From contig WRMW01000008.1 of NCBI GenBank assembly GCA_009776955.1, forward strand, positions 1 through 64,000: a stretch of 64,000 nucleotides of DNA, in the 5' to 3' direction. This document shows, piece after piece, positions 48,286 to 57,200 of this stretch; position 1 is the first letter of the stretch; every line of letters begins with the position of its first letter. Under the pieces are notes generated by a model. That model made no database searches. It saw only the letters and a program-made list of their open reading frames with translations, and was not told the origin of the DNA. This stretch comes from Clostridiales bacterium. GTDB taxonomy: Bacteria; Bacillota; Clostridia; Peptostreptococcales; Anaerovoracaceae. A program made the translations under genes and the position numbers.

Positions 48286-49068
48286 ATGAAATCATTTTTC
48301 CTGATGCTTGGGTTTTTCACACGCCTGCCCGTTCCTAAGATCGAGTTCACCGAGGAACGGTATCGCAGAGCTATGAAACTGATGCCGCTCGTCGGTCTTG
48401 TTGTCGGCGTTGTCATCGTGCTGATTTCATTGCTTCTTTCGGTGCTGCAAGTGCCTGGCCTGATTCGTGGCGGCGTGCTCGTCTGCGCCTATATCATCCT
48501 TACCGGAGGCCTACATTTCGACGGCCTTGCCGACACTTTCGATGGCGTTTTCAGCGCTCGCTCCCGCGAGCAGTCCCTTGAAATAATGAAGGACAGCCGC
48601 ATCGGGGTGTTCGGGCTTCTTGGCATCGTGATGGTGGCGTTGCTCTATTTCGCCACGTTTATCGAGGCCCCGCTCCCCGCACTGCTTTTATTCCCCCTCT
48701 GCGGGCGCGCTTGCTGCCTGATATCGGCATCGCTCGCACCCTATGCACGCGAGGACGGCATGGGCAAAGCGACTAGCGTGGAGGGCGGCCCCGCATCCGT
48801 AACGGCGGCGATTGTCGCCATTGTCGGCGCGTCATTTTTGACAATCCCATTTGACCTATATGTTCTGCACAACAATAATTTTGCACTTTCGCTTGTTTGC
48901 TCATTGATAGCTGCCGCGGTCGCGGTATTGGTGACTGCGTGCGTAACGGCGCACTTCAAGAAAAAGCTTGGTGGCGTCACGGGTGACACTTTTGGCGCAG
49001 TTATCGAGATTTCGTCGATAGCGTATCTGCTCGTTTTCGCGATAATCTATCAGGTATTGCCGTTATGA
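48286..49068 (+). CDS. cobS: adenosylcobinamide-GDP ribazoletransferase (cobalamin synthase)
   Basis: FTRLPVPKIEFTEERYRRAMKLMPLVGLVVG; GGLHFDGLADTFDGVFSARSREQSLEIMKDSRIGVFG. Confidence 0.95.
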   Translation: MKSFFLMLGFFTRLPVPKIEFTEERYRRAMKLMPLVGLVVGVVIVLISLLLSVLQVPGLIRGGVLVCAYIILTGGLHFDGLADTFDGVFSARSREQSLEIMKDSRIGVFGLLGIVMVALLYFATFIEAPLPALLLFPLCGRACCLISASLAPYAREDGMGKATSVEGGPASVTAAIVAIVGASFLTIPFDLYVLHNNNFALSLVCSLIAAAVAVLVTACVTAHFKKKLGGVTGDTFGAVIEISSIAYLLVFAIIYQVLPL

Positions 49069-49868
49069 AATCAAGGCTGATAGCGCTCGACATAGACGGC
49101 ACCATACTCGACAGCCCTGCGGGCATCCCTGTGCCGGAGGAGGTTCGCGAGGCGGTGCGTGAGGCGCGGGATGCTGGTGCGCGCGTCTGCCTTTGTTCCT
49201 CGCGACCGTGCTATATGATGGAGGAGGTCACGAGCAGGCTCGATGGGATAGATGCGCTTGCGGGATGCAGCGGGGCGATGATCGAGCTTGCCGGAGCGTC
49301 GGCAGGCGATTTGTTCTATCTGGACAGGATTCCCGACGCTCTTTCGCTCGCCTGCCTTGAAACGGCAAAAAGTCTGGGTGCGTATGTATCTTTTGCAGGC
49401 AGGGAGCGGATCTATGTGCTGCAAAAGGGTGTTATAGGCCTTCTGGCCGCGAAAGACCCGACATTCACGATTATGAAAGAAAAAGCGCTTGTGAAATTGT
49501 TCAAGACCGAGCAGATTTCAAGCGCCTTTATCATCACCGACCCCGATGTGCCGGCCGAAGCCGTGACGGGGGCGCCGGTGCTGAAAGACGTCAATGTCCA
49601 CCACTCAGGCCATAGCTGCTTCACCATCACAAACAAGGGGACGGACAAGGGGGCCGGAGTTCTGAGGCTTGCGGAACTCTGGGATATCCCCCAAGAAGCG
49701 ATTCTTGCGGTCGGCAACGACGAGAACGACATCCCGATGCTCAAGGCTGCGGGGGTCGGGGTCGCTGTCGCAAATGCGGTTCCTAGCGTGTTCGCCGCCG
49801 CCGACTGGGTCGCACCAAGCGTCCGACAGGCGGGCGCCGCCGCCGCTATACGACGGTATGCACTATGA
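49065..49868 (+). CDS. HAD-superfamily (Cof-type) hydrolase
   Basis: RLIALDIDGTILDSPAG; AVGNDENDIPMLKAAGVGVAVANA. Confidence 0.93.
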   Translation: MKSRLIALDIDGTILDSPAGIPVPEEVREAVREARDAGARVCLCSSRPCYMMEEVTSRLDGIDALAGCSGAMIELAGASAGDLFYLDRIPDALSLACLETAKSLGAYVSFAGRERIYVLQKGVIGLLAAKDPTFTIMKEKALVKLFKTEQISSAFIITDPDVPAEAVTGAPVLKDVNVHHSGHSCFTITNKGTDKGAGVLRLAELWDIPQEAILAVGNDENDIPMLKAAGVGVAVANAVPSVFAAADWVAPSVRQAGAAAAIRRYAL

Positions 49869-49919
49869 TATGCGTCCAAGGTTTTGCTTTTATCTGCGGT
49901 TGCGTGATAAACTCTCACC

Positions 49920-50378
49920 ATGAAATATTATTACGTTTATGAATACCCCACTGGGCCTGTCCGCATTGCGGAAGCGGACGGGAGCATAGTGGGGGTGACC
50001 TTCGCAGGTACGAACCCGCCCGGCGGCTTTGAGGAGCGTGAGTCGCCGCTGATAAAGCGGGCGGTGAAGCAGCTCGACGAATATTTTGCAGGAAAGCGCC
50101 GTGAATTCGACTTGCCGCTTGCGTTTAGCGGCACGGACTTTCAGCGAAAGGTCTGGGCGGCCTTGCTTACGATACCTTACGGCGAGACCCGCACCTACGG
50201 CGAGATAGCGGCACAGATAGGCAACCCCCAGGCCGCCCGCGCCGTCGGCATGGCAAACAACCGCAACCCCATATCCATCATCTGCCCGTGCCACAGGGTT
50301 ATAGGCGCAAACGGCGCCCTCGTCGGCTATGGCGGCGGCCTCCCCGCAAAGCGGCTGTTGCTCGACCTCGAAAAGTGA
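49920..50378 (+). CDS. ogt: methylated-DNA-protein-cysteine methyltransferase
   Basis: FQRKVWAALLTIPYGETRTYGEIAAQIGNPQAARAVGMANNRNPISIICPCHRVIG. Confidence 0.96.
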   Translation: MKYYYVYEYPTGPVRIAEADGSIVGVTFAGTNPPGGFEERESPLIKRAVKQLDEYFAGKRREFDLPLAFSGTDFQRKVWAALLTIPYGETRTYGEIAAQIGNPQAARAVGMANNRNPISIICPCHRVIGANGALVGYGGGLPAKRLLLDLEK

Positions 50379-50420
50379 CGGCAGCCCCCGTCACTTGCAT
50401 TATCGTAGCTAATCGCATAA

Positions 50421-50476
50421 AAAGACGCCGCCTCCGACCTCGCCGCAAAGCGACAATCGAACGACAGCGTCTCCCT
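50421..50476 (-). terminator. possible terminator of the minus-strand symporter gene
   Basis: Minus strand AGACGC ... GCGTCTTTTTA with long internal loop. Confidence 0.4.
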
Positions 50477-50517
50477 TATTATTAAATTGTGCTATTCCCT
50501 AAAGTTATGCCCTAGAA

Positions 50518-52050
50518 CTACGCCTCCTGTACGTCTTCGGCCTCCGGCAAGGGCTGCTGCGTCCTCTCGAACTCGTGCATCATTTCCTCGGACGGCGGCT
50601 TTGTCATAAGGCTTACAACGATGCCGAACACAAGCGAGATGGCGAAGCCCGGCGCAAGCGAGTAAAGCTCCGTGGCGTCGCCTATCGTGGTGCCGGCAAA
50701 GGGTATATAGTCCCAGACGATGACGGTCAGGCCGCCGGCGATGATGGCCGCCGCAGCACCGGCGCGGTTGATGCGCTTCCAGTAGAGCGAGAGCAGTATA
50801 AGCGCCCCGAACGCGGAGCCGAAGCCCGCCCATGCGTTGGACACGAGCGACATAACATTTGAATTGTGGTCGAGCGCGATGACAAATGCGATGACTGCGA
50901 CTGCTACGACCGCGATGCGGCTGACCCATACATAGTGCTTGTCGGTGGCGTCGCGCTTGGCGGTGGTCTTGTAAATGTCGCTCGTGATGGAGGATGCCGT
51001 GACCAAGAGCTGCGAATCCGCCGTGGACATGATGGCGGCGAGGATGCCGCAGAGGAAGAACCCAGCGAGAAGCGGCAGATACGCAACGGCGTTCTCGCCC
51101 ATAAAGACGCTTTGTATCATTTGGATGAATACGGTTTCGGGATTTTCCAAGCCGGGGGTGAACGCCTGTCCGACAACGCCGACGATAATGGCGAATATAA
51201 GCGTAAAGACGACCCAGACGATGGCTATAGCCGCAGACCGCTTTACGCGGCTTTCGGACTTGATTGCCATAAAGCGAATTAATATGTGCGGCATACCGAA
51301 GTAGCCGAGCCCCCACGCAAGCTGTGAAATGATAGATACTGCCGTGATGGTATTGCCTGAGCCGTCGTTGAGCGGGTCAAGCATATCAGACGGCACTATA
51401 GCTGTGACCGCGTCCATGCCTCCGAGCGCCGCAAGAGCCAAAAGCGGTACGGCGATGATGGCGGCAAGCATCAGCAGGCCTTGGATAAGGTCTGTCCAGC
51501 AGACGGCAGAAAACCCTCCCAAGAAAGTATAGATGAGGATAACAAGCACGCCGATCAGCAGAGCCACATTATAGTCGATTCCAAACAATTGCGAGAACAG
51601 CGTGCCGCCCGCCACGAAGCCCGAGGCTGTGTAGATGGCGAAGAACAGGGTTATGAAGCATGCCGCCGCCACGCGGAGTATGCGGGACGTATCGTGGAAG
51701 CGGTTCTCGAGATACTCCGGTATGGTGATGGAGTTCTTCGCCACGATGGTGTACCTGCGAAGGCGTTTTGCGACCAGCACCCAGTTGAGCGCCGTGCCTA
51801 TGGCAAGCCCCACGGCGATCCAAAGCTGACCAGTGCCGAAGGCGTACACCGCCCCCGGAAGCCCCATAAGCAGCCAGCCCGACATATCGGACGCCTGCGC
51901 CGACATCGCCGCCACCCATGAGTTGAGCTTGCGACCGCCAAGAAAGTAATTTGACAGGTCGGATGAGCGCTTGAAGAAAAACGCCCCGATAAAAATCATT
52001 ATTGCCGCATATATAAGAAAAGCGACAATAATCCATACACTATCTCCCAT
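50518..52050 (-). CDS. putP: sodium/proline symporter family (SSS), PutP
   Basis: RSSDLSNYFLGGRKLNSWVAAMSAQASDMSGWLLMGLPGAVYAFG; ILAAIMSTADSQLLVTASSITSDIYK. Confidence 0.95.
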   Translation of the reverse strand: MGDSVWIIVAFLIYAAIMIFIGAFFFKRSSDLSNYFLGGRKLNSWVAAMSAQASDMSGWLLMGLPGAVYAFGTGQLWIAVGLAIGTALNWVLVAKRLRRYTIVAKNSITIPEYLENRFHDTSRILRVAAACFITLFFAIYTASGFVAGGTLFSQLFGIDYNVALLIGVLVILIYTFLGGFSAVCWTDLIQGLLMLAAIIAVPLLALAALGGMDAVTAIVPSDMLDPLNDGSGNTITAVSIISQLAWGLGYFGMPHILIRFMAIKSESRVKRSAAIAIVWVVFTLIFAIIVGVVGQAFTPGLENPETVFIQMIQSVFMGENAVAYLPLLAGFFLCGILAAIMSTADSQLLVTASSITSDIYKTTAKRDATDKHYVWVSRIAVVAVAVIAFVIALDHNSNVMSLVSNAWAGFGSAFGALILLSLYWKRINRAGAAAAIIAGGLTVIVWDYIPFAGTTIGDATELYSLAPGFAISLVFGIVVSLMTKPPSEEMMHEFERTQQPLPEAEDVQEA

Positions 52051-52205
52051 AACAAACCTCCATAACATTCATACTATTATTCCAATACCAATAGCGAGAA
52101 GTATAACAGAAAAACGCTTGCAAGACTATGTTGCGACAAAAAATGGAGTATACTTGCATTGTATTGAAAAGCAGGTAAATGGGCGTGAGCTCAAGGAGGC
52201 GGGAA

Positions 52206-54131
52206 ATGAAATTATTGGAATCGATCAAAATCAACAATATGGAATTGCGTAACCGCATCTTTATGCCGCCGATGGAGACGCGGCTCAACACGGTAGACGG
52301 CGATGTGACAAGCGAAATGCTTGACTACTATGCGGTGCGGGCGCAGGGCGGCGCGGGGCTGGTCGTGGTGGAGAACACGTTTGTGGACGCCAAGGAGAGC
52401 CGCTCGTCGCTGATATCGTCTGGCTTGTATTCGGATCATTTGATACGCGGAAAGAATCTGCTTGCGGAGGCAATAAAAGGCCACGGCGCAGCGGCGGTAA
52501 TACAGCTTTCCCACGGCGGGAGGCAGTGTACGGCGGCGGCGAACCCCTTGCAGCCGGTGGCGCCCTCCACTGTGATGTGCAATGTGACTGGGCGTATGCC
52601 GCGGGAGCTCCCAATTGCTGAGATACATGAGATAGAGGACGCTTTTGCACAGGCGGCGCGGCGTGCGAAGCAGGCCGGGTTTGACGGGGTGGAGATACAT
52701 GGCGCCCACGGCTACCTTGTGTCGTCGTTCTTCTCGCCGTATACAAACCGCCGGACGGACGAATACGGCGGGAGCATGGAGAACAGGGGCAGGCTTGCGA
52801 AAGAGATACTTGAGAAAGTGCGTGCGATAGTCGGCGCTTATTTTATCGTGGGCATACGCATGAACGGCAGCGAGTTCTATCCCGATGGCGGCCTGACCGA
52901 AGCTGAGTCTCCCTTGCTTGCGAAGATGTTCGAGCCGTACGTGGACTATATAAGCGTTTCCGGCTCCACGTACGAGACCGGCGCTTTGTGGAATATCGCC
53001 GCCATGTATGTGGGCGACGGGCCGATGGTGTTTTTGGCCGATGCGATAAAAAAGGTGGTGGACGTGCCAGTAGTGGCAGTGGCGTCGCTCGATGCCGCCG
53101 CTGCGGAGCGGGTGCTTGAGGAAGGCAAGGCGGACATGGCCGCGCTCGGAAGGGCGCTTATAGCCGACCCTGAGCTTCCGAACAAGCTTGCTCAGGGGCG
53201 CGCCGAGGACATCCTGCCGTGCTGCCGTGGCAACGAGGGCTGTATCACAAGGTTTTACGATGGCAAGTCGATACGCTGCGAGCTGAACCCGGCGTGCGGG
53301 CGTGAGCGTGCGTACGGTCTTGCGGGAGCGGCGCGGAAAAAGGTGGCGGTGATAGGCGGCGGCATCGGGGGCATGGAGGCGGCGCGGGTCGCAGACCTTG
53401 CAGGGCATGGCGTGACGCTTTATGAAAAGACCGGTGAGCTAGGCGGGCACCTTATAGAGGGCAGCGTGCCGGACTTCAAGGAAAAGACGGGGCATTATCT
53501 GGAGTGGCTGAAAAGGCAGGTCGGCAAGGGCGGCGTCAAGGTCAGCCTGAACACGGAGATAGCGCCGGATGACATCGCCGGCATGAGCGTGGACGCCGTA
53601 ATAATCGCGGTCGGCTCGGAATATATTTCACCGAATGCATTCGGTATCGAGCGCGCCGTCTGCGCCAAGGACGCGTTGATGGACGGCGTGGCGGCAGAAA
53701 GCGTCGCGGTGATAGGCGGCGGGCTTATAGGCTGCGAAACGGCGCTGATGCTTGCCGAGCAAGGCAAGAAGGTGACAGTGCTTGAAATGCTAGGCGATAT
53801 AGTGCCTGGCCACGAGGCGAACGCAAAGGCCGGCCTCGTGCATAGAATGAAAGCGGCGGGCGTGGATGTGCGCCTGAACACAAAGGTCGCCGGCATAGGG
53901 GATGGCCATGTCGAATGCGAGGGCGGCGAACGCATCGAGTGCGGCGACGTGGTCAACGCCGCCGGCCTGAAAGCCAGGAAAGACCTAGCGGGGCAGCTGG
54001 CGGCAAAGACCGCCGCCGCAGGCAAGGAAGCCTATATCATCGGCGACTGCAAAGAGGCGCGAAAAATCTACGATGTGACGCACGAAGCATGGCAGGCCGT
54101 CCTGCGTATTGGCGAAAAACCGTTTGTCTAA
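52206..54131 (+). CDS. NADH:flavin oxidoreductase / FAD-dependent enoate reductase-like (2,4-dienoyl-CoA reductase/BaiCD family)
   Basis: OYE TIM-barrel HGAHGYLVSSFFSPYTNRRTDEYGGSMENRGR; CCRGNEGCITRFYDGKSIRCELNPACGRE Fe-S region; two Rossmann motifs VIGGGIGGMEAA, VIGGGLIGCETALML. Confidence 0.94.
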   Translation: MKLLESIKINNMELRNRIFMPPMETRLNTVDGDVTSEMLDYYAVRAQGGAGLVVVENTFVDAKESRSSLISSGLYSDHLIRGKNLLAEAIKGHGAAAVIQLSHGGRQCTAAANPLQPVAPSTVMCNVTGRMPRELPIAEIHEIEDAFAQAARRAKQAGFDGVEIHGAHGYLVSSFFSPYTNRRTDEYGGSMENRGRLAKEILEKVRAIVGAYFIVGIRMNGSEFYPDGGLTEAESPLLAKMFEPYVDYISVSGSTYETGALWNIAAMYVGDGPMVFLADAIKKVVDVPVVAVASLDAAAAERVLEEGKADMAALGRALIADPELPNKLAQGRAEDILPCCRGNEGCITRFYDGKSIRCELNPACGRERAYGLAGAARKKVAVIGGGIGGMEAARVADLAGHGVTLYEKTGELGGHLIEGSVPDFKEKTGHYLEWLKRQVGKGGVKVSLNTEIAPDDIAGMSVDAVIIAVGSEYISPNAFGIERAVCAKDALMDGVAAESVAVIGGGLIGCETALMLAEQGKKVTVLEMLGDIVPGHEANAKAGLVHRMKAAGVDVRLNTKVAGIGDGHVECEGGERIECGDVVNAAGLKARKDLAGQLAAKTAAAGKEAYIIGDCKEARKIYDVTHEAWQAVLRIGEKPFV

Positions 54132-54226
54132 GGCGAAAAACCGTAGATTCAATCAGCAGTATGTAGAATAATGTAGGAAAATATGCGATAATTGTACTCG
54201 TGGGTGTGTAACCTGCACGTTTTCGT

Positions 54227-57200
54227 GTGCAAAAAACGCATCCGAATCGGAGAGTGGATTTGAGCGTAAGGCGAGAGGTTTTTCATAGGTTTGTTGCATG
54301 GGGGCTAACGTTCGCCTTGGTGGCTGCGATAGCCTCTGTAGGCACGTTCGCGGAAACCGATCAGGGCGAGGTTGCTTCTGGCATTGCGATGGGCGAAGCG
54401 GAACAGTCCGACGAAGCGGAACAACCCAGCGAGCAGGGCGAAGCCGATGATGAAGGCACCGATGACATTGGCGACGACGGCGCTGACAATGAGGGCTACC
54501 CGGAAGCGATCACTCCCGCGAATGATGTCGATGACAATCCTGATCAAGAAGCATTGGATCAAATAATGGCATTGATGTCCGATGACGAGCCAGATGAGAG
54601 TGCCTACGACGGCTACATAGTTGTAGTAAAACCTGAAGAAGTTTCAGGCGATATGGCTGGGGCGGCATCGGAAGACCCGGTCGCGGGCAACCTCTTTGCT
54701 GTCGAATCGCCAGAGGAGGCGCTGGAGTTCGCCGAGCCCGAGCAGATAATAGCCATAGAGCCTAACTTTATCCTTATGCCTCTTGAATTTCCCCAGACCG
54801 CGCCAGAAGATCCCTACTATAAGGATGGTCTCCAGTGGAATCTTAGCGGAGACTTCGGCGTGGATGCGCTCGGTGCGTGGAGCCGCGAGCTATCAGGTAC
54901 GGGTGTGCGCGTGGCGGTGATAGATTCTGGCATCAAGGAGCATGAAGACATGGAGCCAATCAAGGACGGGTATAGGTTTGGCAACAGCGGCACCCTGCTT
55001 GGAACTTTCGCCCAAGGCGGCTATGCGGTGGTGGACGATGATTATCTGAGTACTCACCGATCGGCGGGGCATGGCACTTTTGTCAGTTCAATGGTGTCTG
55101 CCAAGACCAACAACGGAGTGGGGATAGCGGGGCTTGCCTACGGTGCGGAGGTAGTCCCGTACAAAGTGCTGGGACGTACGCTGAACGCGAGTTTTCTAGA
55201 CCTTGCGGCGGCGCTTAACCATATAGCGCAGCACAATGAGCAAAACCCTGAATCGAAAATAGAAGTTGTCAATATGAGCCTAGGGGCGGCGTCGTCGGCG
55301 AAGCCGACTTCGCTTCAGGGAAGCATCGACGCGTTGGACGAGCAAGGAGTCATCATGGTGGCTTCGGCAGGGAACGGCGCTGACAACAACACAACTAATA
55401 TAATGTATCCGGCGGGCAATGACAGCGTTGTTGGCGTCGCATCAATTGATGAAGACGGAATAAGGGCGGACAATTCCCAGACAAACGACTCTGTTGATAT
55501 CGCAGCGCCTGGAGTATTGATATACGGGCTTTCGTATGCAAGCCCGACGTCCTACAGGACTATGAGCGGCACATCTATGGCGGCGCCGCAGGTAGCCGCT
55601 GTTGCTGCGCTGGCCAAGGAGATGGATCCTGATATCGACCACGAGGAATTCATGGACTTGCTTGAAAGGACAAGCAAGGCGCCTACGGACGGCGATACAG
55701 GCAAGACGCCGGAGTACGGCTTCGGGCTGCTTGACGCGGCGAGCCTCGTCAAAGAATATAACCGCTACACAATAAAGCACTCATACGACGACGTGATAGA
55801 CGAATCGCTGACAGTGAGAGGCTATGCAAAAACGGATGAGCAGTCGTTTACTGCATCTCTCGCAATGGCGGATGTGGGAGACCCGAAGCGCGGATATATG
55901 GTCGAGAGCTGTACGCTTAACGGGGTGCCGATTGACCTCTCGCTGACCTATGTCTTGGTTGAAGACGAGGATGTGCTTGTGGTGGACTACGTCATTGACG
56001 AAGGGCAGTTGTGCACCATCGAGTTTGAATACGAGATACATAATGACTCCCTTGACGGCACAGATGCGGAAATCACTGCGACGTATGATGACGCGGCGAT
56101 AGAAAGCGGCGATGTGGTGTTCAAGGGCGGAGAGCTTGTCGTCACCGTGGAGGCTGAGGGCGCGGATGCGTACGCATACGCTTGGGCGGTAGACGGTGAG
56201 CCGGTTTCGGCTGACGGGGCAAGCTATAGCATGTTCTTAGGCGACGGGGACTATAAGTCGGTAGAGGTTTTCTGCAAAGTGCGAGGGGTGAGCTTGCCGG
56301 CTGTCATTACGGAGTCCTTGCCGGACGGCAAGGTGGGCGAGGAGTACAATGCGACGCTGGAGGCTACGGGGACAGAGCCCATAGAGTGGGGCATTGCGGG
56401 CGGCAGCGAAGCCGGTGGCCTCTGGATCGGCGGCGGCATGCCGGGCGGCCTTTCACTCAACTCGCAGACCGGTGAAATCTCCGGGATGCCGACTGCGGAA
56501 GGCATATTCAGCTTCACCGCAATGGCGGGCAATATAGCCGGCGATGACACAATGGAGCTTTCCATTAAAATCGATGCCGTTCCAGAGCCGGATATGACCG
56601 CGACTCTTAGCCTGATGCCGTCCCATGCCATAATTTTCGATATAGGCGAAACGGCGGTCTTTGAAGCGTTTTACAGCGCGGATGCATACGATCCCGAGCT
56701 GGTCAAGTGGGAAGCGGAGGGCGATGCGGGAGATTTCATCACCATAGACGATTCCGGCAAGGCCATCGCCTTGGTGCAGGCTACGATAGACGGGCTTTCC
56801 GAGGCGAGGACGGTACGGATAAGGGCTACTTACAACGAAGCGTATATCGCTACTGCGACGGTGACGCTGCTCCCGCCGGACGAGGGCGAGGATGACGGCT
56901 CTCCCGCCGTTCGGCTGCTCGCAACCAAGGCCACCATAAACCTTGCAAAAACGGAAGGGACGATGGTGCCCTTGCATATCACAAGGCGGCTAGAGCCGCC
57001 AAGCGGTGGTGGCAATGGGACTTACGATGTCGTGTTCACGGGCAAGGGCGCCGAAAGCTTTACAGGCTTTGTCCGAGACAGCAGGTTTTTGGAGATACTT
57101 GCCGCAGAGGGCACGAAGAAGGGCACGTACAAGAAAATAGGGGTTGAGATCAACGGCGTTTCCGCTGGCACGATGACGCTTGCCGTCAATGAAAAATTTC

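Noticed and set aside
52212-53408. 398-aa minus-strand ORF
   Set aside because: Antisense of the OYE-family gene; no recognisable domain.
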